From the NCBI GenBank assembly GCA_964524185.1, contig CAZGCI010000007.1:1-64000 (forward strand): 64,000 bases of DNA, given 5' to 3'. Position numbers and translations under genes: made by a program. Below the pieces are notes generated by a model. That model made no database searches. It was not told the DNA's origin and saw only the letters and a program-made list of their open reading frames with translations. This DNA is from Thiohalocapsa sp964524185 (GTDB lineage Bacteria > Pseudomonadota > Gammaproteobacteria > Chromatiales > Chromatiaceae). Shown in pieces: positions 56,196 through 64,000 of this stretch. How positions within the stretch are numbered: position 1 is the stretch's first letter; the number at the start of each line of letters is the position of its first letter.

Positions 56196-57143
56196 ATGCA
56201 TAAGATCAGCATCGTCGGTGCCGGGCGCGTTGGAGAGACCACCGCCCAAATCCTGGCCGAGCAGGAGCTGTGTCGCGAGATCGCGCTCTACGACGTGCGT
56301 GAGGAACTGCCCGAGGGCGTCGCGCTGGATATTTTGCAGACCGCGCCCTTGTTCGGGTTTGACACCCGACTGACCGGCAGTCACGACCCGGTCGTGATGG
56401 CAGGCTCGGACTTGGTTGTCGTCACTGCTGGCTTCCCGCGTAAGCCTGGCATGTCGCGCTCCGACGTGCTGGCCGCTAATGTGGCCGTCATCGACGAGGT
56501 GACGGATCACATCCTCGCCCATGCGCCGAACGCCAGCGTGTTGGTGGTTTCCAATCCGGTGGACACCCTGACCTACCGCGTTGCCCAGCGCACCGGCTGG
56601 GCGCGCTCGCGTGTGTTCGGCCAGGCTGGGGTGCTGGACGCCTCGCGCATGGCGGCCTTCATTGCCGAGGAAACAGGCTTCTCCGCGCTCGACATCACGA
56701 CCATCGTGTTGGGCAGTCATGGCGACACCATGGTGCCTGTGCCGCGCTACTGCACCATTAACGGCGTCCCGGTGAGCCATTTCATTGCGCCGGACCGTCT
56801 CCAGGCCATTGTCGAGCGCACGCGCCGGGGCGGTGCTGAGATCCTGGCCCTGCGCAAGAACTCGAGCGCCTATGATGCGCCGGGGGCAGCCGTCGCGGCC
56901 ATGGTGGATGCGATCAGCAACAATCGGCGGCGCCTGATGTCCTGCGTAGCGCTGCTCGAGGGCGAATACGGCGAGCGCGATATCGCCATGGGTGTCCCCT
57001 GCGTCCTCGACGAAACCGGCCTCGCGGAGGTGGTGGAATTAGACCTGGACGACCCCGAGCGCGCGGACTTCGAGCATGCCCTAGCCGCCGTGCGGGCGGA
57101 TCTTCAGCGCATGGCTGAGCTCGGCGCCGGTGCCGGCGGCTGA
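56196..57143 (+). CDS. mdh: Malate dehydrogenase, LDH-like type
   Basis: Protein of 315 residues interconverting malate and oxaloacetate. Motifs: ISIVGAGRVGETTAQIL (NAD binding), VVVTAGFPRKPGMSRSDVL with the Arg that marks malate rather than lactate specificity, VVSNPVDTLTYRVA, FGQAGVLDASRMAAFIAEE, and the active-site LGSHGDTMVPVPR. It belongs to the LDH-like MDH group also found in phototrophs and archaea, not the E. coli type. A strong GGAGGAG lies 5 bases before ATG56196. Confidence 0.94.
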   Translation: MHKISIVGAGRVGETTAQILAEQELCREIALYDVREELPEGVALDILQTAPLFGFDTRLTGSHDPVVMAGSDLVVVTAGFPRKPGMSRSDVLAANVAVIDEVTDHILAHAPNASVLVVSNPVDTLTYRVAQRTGWARSRVFGQAGVLDASRMAAFIAEETGFSALDITTIVLGSHGDTMVPVPRYCTINGVPVSHFIAPDRLQAIVERTRRGGAEILALRKNSSAYDAPGAAVAAMVDAISNNRRRLMSCVALLEGEYGERDIAMGVPCVLDETGLAEVVELDLDDPERADFEHALAAVRADLQRMAELGAGAGG

Positions 57144-57396
57144 GATAAACGGCACCGTATCTGCATACCGCTTGCTGCCGTAAGGATCAACGCAGACCGG
57201 GTGCGGGGCGGACCGCAGCCTACGGGCAGCTAGGCCCCGCACGACTGGGGTTCTGATCCAGCACCTGCAGCACGCCCGATCTGTAATGGCTTTCAGCTGC
57301 GCCATGATGGTGCAAGCCTGGGTGCCCGCGGCGCGACCGCCGCGAGTCCTGGGCGGCACGGCGCACGCAACCACTGCGAAGTCAGGAGTCATGTCC

Positions 57397-58692
57397 ATGA
57401 CCGACAAGACCGTCACGATCACCAACAACGTGGATGGCACGAGCCACGAGTTTGCGCTGCGTGAGGGCTCCCTTGGGCCGCCGGCAGTGGACATCTCCTC
57501 GCTCTACCGCGACGCCGGCTTCTTTACCTACGATCCAGGTTTTATGGCCACCGCCAGCTGCCACAGCGCCATCACCTACATCGATGGCGAACACGGCGTG
57601 CTGCTCTATCGTGGCTACCCCATCGAACAATTGGCCACCAAGGCGAGCTTCCTGGAGGTGGCTTACCTGCTCCTCTACTCGGAGCTGCCCACCGAGCGGC
57701 AGTTGGTGGACTTCGAGCGGGTGATCACCACCCATACCATGCTCAATGAAAACCTGAAGAACTTTCTGAACGGATTTCATTACGACGCGCATCCCATGGC
57801 CATCCTCTGCGGCGTCGTCGGCTCATTGTCCGCCTTCTACCACGAGTCCATCGATGTCAATGACCCGCATTATCGCGAAGTCTCGGCGCACCGCCTGATA
57901 GCCAAGGTGCCCACCATCGCCGCCGCTGCGTACAAGCACAACGTCGGCGAGCCCATCATGTATCCGCGCAATGACCTGCGCTACGGGGCGAACTTCCTGC
58001 ACATGATGTTCACGACCCCCTGCGCAGACTACGAGCCGGAGCTCCTCGCCGAAAAGGCTCTGAATCTGCTGTTCATCCTGCATGCGGACCATGAGCAGAA
58101 CGCTAGCACCTCGACCGTCCGGCTTGCCGGCAGCTCTGGGGCCAATCCCTTCGCCTGCATTGCCGCCGGCATTGCGTCGTTGTGGGGGCCCGCGCATGGC
58201 GGCGCCAACGAGGCGGTGCTCGACATGCTGAGCCAAATCGGCAGCGTGTCGAACGTGCCCAAGTACATCGACAAGGCCAAGGACAAGGACGACCCCTTCC
58301 GGCTCATGGGCTTCGGGCATCGTGTGTACAAGAATTACGATCCCCGCGCCAAGATCATTCGGGAGGTCTGTCACCAAGTGCTGGAAGAGATGCCGGGTGC
58401 TGACAACCCCCTGTTCGAGCTTGCATTGAAGCTGGAGGAGATCGCGCTGCACGATGAGTATTTCGTCGAGCGTAAGCTTTATCCAAACGTCGACTTCTAC
58501 TCCGGCATTATCTATAGCGCCCTCGGCATCCCGCGCAACATGTTCACGGTGATGTTTGCGCTGGCGCGCACTGTCGGCTGGGTCTCGCATTGGATGGAGA
58601 TGATGAGCGACCCCGCCAACCGCATCGGCCGTCCGCGCCAGATCTACTGCGGGCCTCAGCAGCGCGACTATGTGCCCATCTCCAAGCGCTGA
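57397..58692 (+). CDS. gltA: Citrate synthase (hexameric type)
   Basis: Protein of 431 residues condensing oxaloacetate and acetyl-CoA. Motifs: DPGFMATASCHSAITYIDGE, LLYRGYPIEQLA, FHYDAHPMAILCGVVGSL, LFILHADHEQNASTSTVRLA (active His), GPAHGGANEAVLDML, GFGHRVYKNYDPRAKII and VDFYSGIIYSALGIP (active Asp). It is the Gram-negative GltA type, probably NADH-inhibited. ATG57397 has AGGAG eight bases upstream; ATG57391 lies too close to it. The upstream 57144-57396 is noncoding. Confidence 0.96.
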   Translation: MTDKTVTITNNVDGTSHEFALREGSLGPPAVDISSLYRDAGFFTYDPGFMATASCHSAITYIDGEHGVLLYRGYPIEQLATKASFLEVAYLLLYSELPTERQLVDFERVITTHTMLNENLKNFLNGFHYDAHPMAILCGVVGSLSAFYHESIDVNDPHYREVSAHRLIAKVPTIAAAAYKHNVGEPIMYPRNDLRYGANFLHMMFTTPCADYEPELLAEKALNLLFILHADHEQNASTSTVRLAGSSGANPFACIAAGIASLWGPAHGGANEAVLDMLSQIGSVSNVPKYIDKAKDKDDPFRLMGFGHRVYKNYDPRAKIIREVCHQVLEEMPGADNPLFELALKLEEIALHDEYFVERKLYPNVDFYSGIIYSALGIPRNMFTVMFALARTVGWVSHWMEMMSDPANRIGRPRQIYCGPQQRDYVPISKR

Positions 58693-58900
58693 GCCCCGTC
58701 CGGTCGGGGTGGCTTGTTCAACGGCGCAGGCGCGACGAGCACGCCTGCGGTCGGCCGAGGCATCTGCACACACAGCGCGCCGTCGACCAATACGGGACAA
58801 GGACAACGGCCTAGAACGCGTCCAAACGTTCCGGCTATGCGGTCGCTAACCGACTCGTCACCGGCCTAACGCCTGACCGGGGGCCTCGACCGACTGCTGG

Positions 58901-59653
58901 TCAGCAGCTGGCGGAGTGGGGGTTTGTGGCGTCGCCTGCGTTGAGCAGCGCAGCAAGCTCCAGTGCGTCGATGCCGCGCTCAGGACGCTCCGACACCGGG
59001 TCGAGCGGCGGTTGTCGCCGCGCCTGCCAGGGCAGCACCTGCAAGAGCACGGGGATCTCGCCGGCGACGAACTCGAACACCGGGCAAGTCTGCACGGTGC
59101 CGTTGCCGAAGCGCACGACCTCTTCGCCCTCCTGCCAGGGAATGCGTCGATCCACCAGTGCCATGAGCACCTCTTCCGGGCTATCGGCGAAGAGCCGAAG
59201 TGCGATGCCATGCTCACGCGTCGCCGTGCCGCGCAGTGCTGGTCCGATCAGGCGCGGTCGGAAGTCGGCCAGCTCGCGCATGGCCTCTAGGGCGCGTTGG
59301 CGCAGCTGCGTCAGGTGTACCCTATGCGCATCCGGAGCGAATAGGCGCTGCTGTTCGACGAGTGCATCGTTGATCTCGCCGTTGTCCGGCCAGCACCGCT
59401 TATCGGTGATGCCGAGCCGCGCTGCGGCCTTGCGCCGCGCTCGATCGAACTCTGCCGGACCCTGCTCGGCAAGAATTCGGGCGGACTCGTAGGCCAGACG
59501 ACGCCGTTGATCGACACAGCGGTATCTGCCGCCGGCTGGAACGGCGGCATTGCAGCGGCGCTGCGGCCGTCGTTTGCTGGCCGCCGCAGCGGCCTTGGAT
59601 CCGGATCGCCTGGGCATTGGCTTGCTCGCTTTCTTCGGCGCTTGCGGCGCCAT
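58901..59653 (-). CDS. Conserved hypothetical protein, nucleotidyltransferase-like
   Basis: Protein of 250 residues. The first 50 residues are Lys/Arg/Ala-rich. The rest resembles a conserved hypothetical family of gammaproteobacteria annotated as nucleotidyltransferase-like: RRRLAYESARILAEQGPAEF, ARRKAAARLGITDK, LRQRALEAMRELADFRPRLI, GPALRGTATREHGIALRLFA and PVFEFVAGEIPVLLQVLP. The pattern (D/E)..LxLF..SPEEV is reminiscent of minimal nucleotidyltransferases, but catalytic aspartates are not obvious. It is convergent with citrate synthase; a G4-prone repeat lies 119 bases upstream of its start. Confidence 0.68.
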   Translation of the reverse strand: MAPQAPKKASKPMPRRSGSKAAAAASKRRPQRRCNAAVPAGGRYRCVDQRRRLAYESARILAEQGPAEFDRARRKAAARLGITDKRCWPDNGEINDALVEQQRLFAPDAHRVHLTQLRQRALEAMRELADFRPRLIGPALRGTATREHGIALRLFADSPEEVLMALVDRRIPWQEGEEVVRFGNGTVQTCPVFEFVAGEIPVLLQVLPWQARRQPPLDPVSERPERGIDALELAALLNAGDATNPHSASC

Positions 59654-59771
59654 GATAACCGCTGTGGTGCGGCCAGATGGTGCCCGGCATCGCATTGCCG
59701 ACATGCTCGGGAGGCGATGCCTGAGACCGACGAGCAACTGGGGCGCCGGCGCGCCATCGGGTTTTCACTGG

Positions 59772-59880
59772 CAAGCCCCAAGCCCCAAGCCCCAAGCCCC
59801 AAGCCCCAAGCCCCAAGCCCCAAGCCCAAGGCCCAAGCCCAAGGCCCAAGGCCCAAGGCCCGAGGCCCGAGGCCCAAGGG
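59772..59880. repeat. Heptamer tandem repeat (CAAGCCC then AAGGCCC), G-quadruplex-prone
   Basis: Eight perfect, head-to-tail copies of CAAGCCC cover 59772-59827, then AAGGCCC-type heptamers (one 6-base unit, two GAGGCCC variants) run to 59880. In the first block each junction reads CCCCAAG, so the minus strand is a run of GGGG tracts separated by CTT, an excellent G-quadruplex motif. It lies in noncoding DNA between the leftward hypothetical gene and pilM. Confidence 0.93.
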
Positions 59881-60340
59881 CCAACGACAGAGGCGCGGAC
59901 GCGAGCCCCTGGCGTCAGGGGTTTTGCCTCGGCGCATACCCCTGGCGGCGCCTGTCACACGACGCGGCGTGGAAAGCTTGATGCATCTGCCAACATCTGA
60001 CGTGGTCGAGCAATCTCGGGGTGCTGGCCCCTTTGCTGCCGTCCCTTCGCCGCTTCGGGCATTCGCGGTGGCGGGCGTGTTGTGCCTGTGTCGTCGCGAG
60101 GTCGGGTGCGCTACAGCGGTTGGTGCGTGCCGCGCGCTGTCGCCACCAGCCACCGGTTAAGGCGTGACGTCACAGCCGGATAGACGCACGTGCGAGGCAA
60201 ATCGCCAGGGTTTCAAGCGCCCGTTCTAGGCTCAATCCGTCATCGGGTGGCTGACGTTCAAAAGCGAATGGGTCTGATATTGTTATGCGTGAAACAGCTT
60301 CACTCTGCGATCAGCGATCCATAGGACAGCGTTGGCCCCC
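59881..60340. other. Intergenic region upstream of pilM
   Basis: About 460 bases with no supported gene; the long open frames on both strands here are artefacts of the heptamer repeat and high GC. The right end is less GC-rich. TGATATTGT at 60275-60283 looks like an extended -10 box, with TTCAAA at 60257 as a weak -35 (spacer 15), and could drive the pil operon. In many gammaproteobacteria a class A PBP gene lies divergent from pilM; it is not here. Confidence 0.45.
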
Positions 60341-61417
60341 ATGGCAATCATGCTGGGTTTTGCACGTCAACAACGCCCTCTGCTCGGGGTAGATATCAGT
60401 TCGACCGCGGTCAAGCTCATTGAGCTAACACAAATCGCGGGTGCGGCGCGCTATCGCGTCGATGCCTTCGCCATCGAACCGCTCCCCATCAACGCGGTCG
60501 TCGAGAAACGGATTACCGATGTTGACGCAGTCGGGCAGGGCATTAGACGGGCGCTCTGCAGGTCCAAAACTAAGACCAAGCGGGCTGCCTGCGCCGTTGC
60601 CGGCTCGGCCGCCATCACCAAGGTCATGTCAATCTCGGCGTCGCTGTCGGATGTTGAAATGGAGACACAGGTCCAGTTGGAGGCGGAACAGTACATCCCA
60701 TATCCAATGGAAGAGGTCAACATGGACTTCGATCTCATTGGACCATCCCCAAACGACCCCGCGATGGTGGACCTGCTCCTCGTGGCCTCCCGGCGCGAGA
60801 ACGTCGATGCTCGTGTCAGCGCGCTGGATTCGGCGGGTCTCACCGCCGAGATCGTCGACGTCGAGGCCTTTGCGTTGGAGGCTGCCTGTTCGGAGCTGCT
60901 CGCTGGCGTCGACGCGGCGGGTCAGAGCCCCACGGTTGCGGTGGTGGACGTTGGCGCCTTCACGACGAGCCTTCAGGTCCTGCAAGACGGTAAGACGCTC
61001 TACACGCGCGAGCAGGGTTTCGGCGGCAGTCAATTAATCGATGAGCTGGAGCGCCGCTATGGGCTCACGCGGGCGCTAGCGCTGGCACGGTTGCAGCAGA
61101 ATCGCCTGCCGGAGGGCTTTGCCACAGAGGTGCTCGCGCCCTTTGTGGAAGGCCTGGCGCAACAGATTGCCCGGGCGCTCCAGTTCTTCTATTCCGCGAG
61201 CGCCCGCAATCGCGCCGACCAGGTGTTGCTTGCCGGCGGTGTCGCATGCACCGATCGAATCGATGTCTTGCTGGAAGCGCGTCTCGGGCTTCCGGTATCC
61301 GTGGCCAACCCCTTTGTGCACATGGCCGCCGGGCCTGGGGTGGACTCCGGCCTGCTCACCCGCATGGCGCCGGCAATGATGATCGCAACCGGGCTCGCGC
61401 TGCGCGGCTTCGATTGA
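60341..61417 (+). CDS. pilM: Type IV pilus assembly protein PilM
   Basis: Actin-like cytoplasmic protein of 358 residues that binds the N terminus of PilN and links the pilus alignment complex to the motor. FtsA-like motifs: LLGVDISSTAVKLIEL (phosphate 1), VQLEAEQYIPYPMEEVNMDF, VAVVDVGAFTTSLQVL (phosphate 2), REQGFGGSQLIDEL and VLLAGGVACTDRIDVLL (adenosine). Starts at ATG60341 or 60350 are normal for the family; a TTG at 60332 has AGGA five bases upstream and is also possible. First gene of pilMNOPQ. Confidence 0.94.
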   Translation: MAIMLGFARQQRPLLGVDISSTAVKLIELTQIAGAARYRVDAFAIEPLPINAVVEKRITDVDAVGQGIRRALCRSKTKTKRAACAVAGSAAITKVMSISASLSDVEMETQVQLEAEQYIPYPMEEVNMDFDLIGPSPNDPAMVDLLLVASRRENVDARVSALDSAGLTAEIVDVEAFALEAACSELLAGVDAAGQSPTVAVVDVGAFTTSLQVLQDGKTLYTREQGFGGSQLIDELERRYGLTRALALARLQQNRLPEGFATEVLAPFVEGLAQQIARALQFFYSASARNRADQVLLAGGVACTDRIDVLLEARLGLPVSVANPFVHMAAGPGVDSGLLTRMAPAMMIATGLALRGFD

Positions 61418-61418
61418 C

Positions 61419-62024
61419 ATGGTCCGTATCAATCTCCTGCCCTGGCGCGAGCTACAGCGCCGCCGTAAAAAACGCAACCTGGTCGAGGCGGCGGCTGCGG
61501 CCGTTGCGCTGTTGCTGCTGGTAGGTCTCGGCTCTCACCTACAGCTCGACAGCATGATCAATGCCCAACAAGCCCGTAACGAACTCCTGGAGCAAGAGAT
61601 TGCCAGGCTCACTGTGCGCCTGAGGAAGATCCAGCAGCTGCAGGAGACGAAAGCCGATCTGCTGGCGCGCATGGGCGTGATACAGCAGTTGCAAGCAAGT
61701 CGCGCAGAGGTGGTCCACTTATTCGACGAATTGGTGGCATCCATCCCGGACGGCGTCTTTTTGACCAGCATCGACCAGCGTGGCAACCAGATCGAAGTAG
61801 AAGGCCGGGCGCAGTCCAATGCCCGTGTCTCTGCGTTGATGCGCAACATCAACGCGAGCACCTGGATCAGCCATGCGGAGCTGCTGGTCATCGAGAACAA
61901 AGACCAGACCGGCACCGGGCTCAGTCATTTCCGTCTCAGCTTCAAACAGCGGCGTTTCGCGCCGCAGGCAGACAACGCCGGATCTGTGGGGCGGTTGCAG
62001 GCTGCCCCGGCGGCAACCGGCTGA
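61419..62024 (+). CDS. pilN: Type IV pilus assembly protein PilN
   Basis: Bitopic inner-membrane protein of 201 residues. The N-terminal INLLPWRE motif that binds PilM is exact (residues 3-10), followed by RRRKKRN, a membrane segment at about 24-44, a coiled coil (about 48-95) and the ferredoxin-like PilN domain with DGVFLTSIDQRGNQIEVEGR. It starts one base after the pilM stop. Confidence 0.95.
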   Translation: MVRINLLPWRELQRRRKKRNLVEAAAAAVALLLLVGLGSHLQLDSMINAQQARNELLEQEIARLTVRLRKIQQLQETKADLLARMGVIQQLQASRAEVVHLFDELVASIPDGVFLTSIDQRGNQIEVEGRAQSNARVSALMRNINASTWISHAELLVIENKDQTGTGLSHFRLSFKQRRFAPQADNAGSVGRLQAAPAATG

Positions 62025-62081
62025 GTCGGGTTCAGGCCGGGTCCCGACAGGCCAAGCGACAAGGCAAGTGAGAGGGTCAGC

Positions 62082-62693
62082 TTGGAACTCAGCGACCTCA
62101 ACGACCTCGAGCTGAGCAACATTGGCGAATGGCAGACGCCAGCCAAGGTAGTTGTCGTTCTCGCATTGTGTGCGGCGATCGCCTTGGCGTGGTATCACCT
62201 GTTGACCAAGGACCAGTTGGCCCGGCTGGAGCGCCTGCAACGGCAGGAGCTCGAGCTTCGGGAGCGCTTCGAAAACCAGCAGGCTCAGGCCGCCAACCTG
62301 GAGGCCTTGCAGCAGCAGCTCGCGGCCATGGAGGCGTCCTTCGGCACCATGGTGCGGCAGCTGCCGGACCGCACGGAGGTGGCCGGACTTCTGGTGGACG
62401 TCTCCCAGACTGGTCTCGCTGCGGGCCTCGAATTCGAGCTCTTCCAGCCCGCCACCGAGCAGGTCCAGGACTTTTACGCGGAGTTACCCATCCGCGTGCG
62501 CGTCACGGGTCGCTACCACGACTTTGGCCGTTTCATCAGCGCTCTGGCCGCCCTACCGCGCATCGTCACCCTTCATGATGTTCAGGTTGCCGCACCGAGC
62601 CGGCGCACAGACGACGTCGGAACCGCGGCAGCGCTCAGCATGGAAGCCACCGTCAAGACCTACCGTTACCTCGAGGAGGCGGCCGTGCCATGA
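62082..62693 (+). CDS. pilO: Type IV pilus assembly protein PilO
   Basis: Bitopic protein of 203 residues, partner of PilN. N-terminal LSDLNDLELSNIGEWQTPAK, membrane segment at about 22-41, coiled coil (about 44-90), then the PilO domain with LPDRTEVAGLLVDVSQTGLA, EFELFQPATEQVQDFYAELP and RVTGRYHDFGRFISALAALP. The start is TTG62082, with GAGAGGG just upstream; no ATG or GTG is in frame nearby. It overlaps pilP by 4 bases. Confidence 0.94.
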   Translation: MELSDLNDLELSNIGEWQTPAKVVVVLALCAAIALAWYHLLTKDQLARLERLQRQELELRERFENQQAQAANLEALQQQLAAMEASFGTMVRQLPDRTEVAGLLVDVSQTGLAAGLEFELFQPATEQVQDFYAELPIRVRVTGRYHDFGRFISALAALPRIVTLHDVQVAAPSRRTDDVGTAAALSMEATVKTYRYLEEAAVP

Positions 62694-63364
62694 CGCGGAC
62701 CTCCGGCGACACTCCACGCGATGCGCCGGCCCGGAGGTGCAATGGGGCCAGCGCCCATTGGACCCGTATTGGCGGGGGTGGCGAAGGGGCCAGATGGCCC
62801 TGCCGGCACGCGCAACGCGTGCGTCCGGCGCGGCGCCGGTTAAGCGCGCCGCCGCGGGGCCTTGTGCTGCCCGCCGTGCTGATGCTCGCGGGTTGCGGAG
62901 AGCCGAATCTCGAAGCGCTGCAAGGCTACATCGACACCGTGAAGGCGCGCTCGCCCCAGCCACTGGAGCCCATCCCAGCGCTGCCCCAGGTGTACACGTT
63001 CGTCTACGAGCCGGGCGACCGGCGCGATCCCTTCCTTATGGACGACCGTACAGCTGAGGCGACCATGCCTGAGCGAGGCACCGGCGTTGCCCCAGACCCG
63101 CGACGCCGCCGCGAAGAGCTAGAGCAGTACGCCCTGGAGTCCCTGCGCATGGTGGGCACGTTGGAGCAGCACGACACCCTTTGGGCCCTCATCGTCTCGC
63201 CCGACGGCTTGCTGCACCGGGTGCGCGTGGGCAACTACCTGGGACGACAGAGCGGACAGATTACCCAGATCAATCCCGAGCGCATTGCGCTGACCGAGAT
63301 CATCGATGCAGGCCCCGGTCGCTGGCGTGAGCGCGAGTCCGAGATCTCCCTCTTGCAGCAGTAG
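62690..63364 (+). CDS. pilP: Type IV pilus lipoprotein PilP
   Basis: Protein of 224 residues from ATG62690. The lipobox is LAGC followed by GEPNLE, and the PilP domain contains VYEPGDRRDPFLMD, YALESLRMVGTLEQ, WALIVSPDGLLHRVRVGNYL and INPERIALTEII. PilP links PilN/PilO to the secretin PilQ. From ATG62690 the lipobox Cys is at about residue 66, unusually far in. A GTG at 62819 would give a normal short signal peptide but has no clear ribosome-binding site. Confidence 0.9.
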   Translation: MTRTSGDTPRDAPARRCNGASAHWTRIGGGGEGARWPCRHAQRVRPARRRLSAPPRGLVLPAVLMLAGCGEPNLEALQGYIDTVKARSPQPLEPIPALPQVYTFVYEPGDRRDPFLMDDRTAEATMPERGTGVAPDPRRRREELEQYALESLRMVGTLEQHDTLWALIVSPDGLLHRVRVGNYLGRQSGQITQINPERIALTEIIDAGPGRWRERESEISLLQQ

Positions 63365-63366
63365 CC

Positions 63367-64000
63367 ATGGTGGAGGCGTCGAGCATCATGAGTCTGGTCG
63401 GTTGCCGCAGAGGTTCTATGGCATTCCCGTTCGTCCCGCGGCCGACGAAGGGCGTTCGCGGCGCAGCAGCACGGGCGCCACAGCCTCTCAGCAATGCGGT
63501 TCCCGCGGCGGCCCCGGGTGAGCGCAACGGATGGCAAGGCCGCTCACCCAGCATTCGCAGGTTGCTTCGCCGCGCCGGCGTGCATCTCCTCGCGCTCATC
63601 GGCGTCGGCTGGCTCACCCAGGCGGGGGCGGCCGTCCTCCAGGACGTTGAGTTTGCCTCCCTGCCCGGGGATCAGGTGGAGGTCGACCTGGTGTTCTCCG
63701 GCAGCGTGCCGGCGCCGGAGGCCTTTGCTACCGACAACCCCGCGCGTATCGCCATCGATTTCCCCGGCGCCAATAGCGGGCTTGAGCGTAAGTCCATCCC
63801 CATCGGTATTGGCGTGGCGCATAGCCTGGTGGCCATCGAGGCGAGCGATCGGACCCGCGTTGTGATCAACCTGAACGATGCCGTCCCCTACCAGGTGAGC
63901 ACGAGGGGGAATCGTGTCACCGTGTCGCTGAACCCCGGCCGCTCGGCAGCGGTGCCGTCCACCCCGGCGCAGCGCAGCGGCACCGCTGGCAGCGCCATGC
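63367..64000 (+). CDS. pilQ: Type IV pilus secretin PilQ, N-terminal part (cut by window end)
   Basis: About 211 codons are in the window and the frame stays open to the end. After a long basic N terminus and a signal peptide (about residues 66-90, LLALIGVGWLTQAGA), an AMIN domain starts: VLQDVEFASLPGDQVEVDLV, ARIAIDFPGANSGLE, SIPIGIGVAHSLVAIEASD and RTRVVINLNDAVPYQV. This is the peptidoglycan-binding N terminus of PilQ. In-frame ATGs at 63367, 63388 and 63418 are possible starts; all leave an extension before the signal peptide. Confidence 0.88.
   Translation, partial: MVEASSIMSLVGCRRGSMAFPFVPRPTKGVRGAAARAPQPLSNAVPAAAPGERNGWQGRSPSIRRLLRRAGVHLLALIGVGWLTQAGAAVLQDVEFASLPGDQVEVDLVFSGSVPAPEAFATDNPARIAIDFPGANSGLERKSIPIGIGVAHSLVAIEASDRTRVVINLNDAVPYQVSTRGNRVTVSLNPGRSAAVPSTPAQRSGTAGSAM

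Noticed and set aside
59311..60153. Long open frames on both strands over the heptamer repeat
   Set aside because: They encode periodic Gly/Leu/Trp or Pro/Lys/Gln runs produced by the 7-base repeat, lack family features, and overlap a better-supported gene.

Overview
This is a GC-rich chromosomal segment (protein-coding on both strands, very short spacers, many 4-base ATGA overlaps) from a gammaproteobacterium, most likely of the Chromatiales or purple-sulfur-bacterium type. The evidence is gene order: mutY-yggX, rsmI/lpoA-yraN-dolP, the complete dcw division and cell-wall cluster followed by lpxC-dciA-M23-secA, divergent ampD/nadC, HAD-rppH-ptsP, and pilMNOPQ. A secreted Gly/Tyr-rich protein like the sulfur-globule envelope proteins of Chromatiaceae points the same way. 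Ten N bases at 5321-5330 mark a scaffold gap, so this is draft sequence.

Layout. 1-4006: the 3' end of tRNA-Gly(CCC), a DUF2007 protein, AsmA, MutY and YggX. 4064-10448 (minus strand): lspA, a double CbiX-like protein cut by the gap, a GlcD-type FAD oxidase, a BON lipoprotein, yraN and lpoA, with rsmI divergent. 11419-11811: RNase P RNA. 12165-29301: promoter, MraZ operator and the dcw operon mraZ-rsmH-ftsL-ftsI-murE-(murF remnant)-mraY-murD-ftsW-murG-murC-murB-ddl-ftsQ-ftsA-ftsZ. 29494-35273: lpxC with its own promoter, dciA, an M23 peptidase and secA. 35279-45227: argJ, a Nudix-ThiE fusion, an LpxH-like phosphatase, ampD/nadC, the sulfur-globule-like gene, a GT4 glycosyltransferase, an OlsB/OlsA-like acyltransferase pair, a HAD phosphatase and rppH. 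45267-59653: ptsP, hemE, uvrD, an orphan TRAP solute-binding protein, hemW, rpmE, malic enzyme, malate dehydrogenase, citrate synthase and a conserved hypothetical. 59772-59880: a C4/G4 heptamer tandem repeat. 60341-64000: pilMNOP and the start of pilQ.

How the genes work together. Most of the window builds and divides the envelope: precursor synthesis (murB-G, ddl, mraY), septal synthesis (ftsI, ftsW, ftsL, ftsQ), the Z ring (ftsA, ftsZ), synthase activation (lpoA), recycling (ampD), lipid A (lpxC, LpxH-like), export and lipoprotein maturation (secA, lspA), and membrane lipid variants (OlsBA-like). The main anomaly is in the middle of the cluster. murE keeps an open 525-codon frame but has lost several residues that are nearly invariant in MurE, and murF is reduced to about 98 codons of its N-terminal domain, still fitted between murE and mraY by stop/start overlaps. 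MurC, MurD and the other neighbours keep their motifs. The simplest reading is that MurE and MurF activity has moved to genes outside this window and the local copies are decaying or repurposed.
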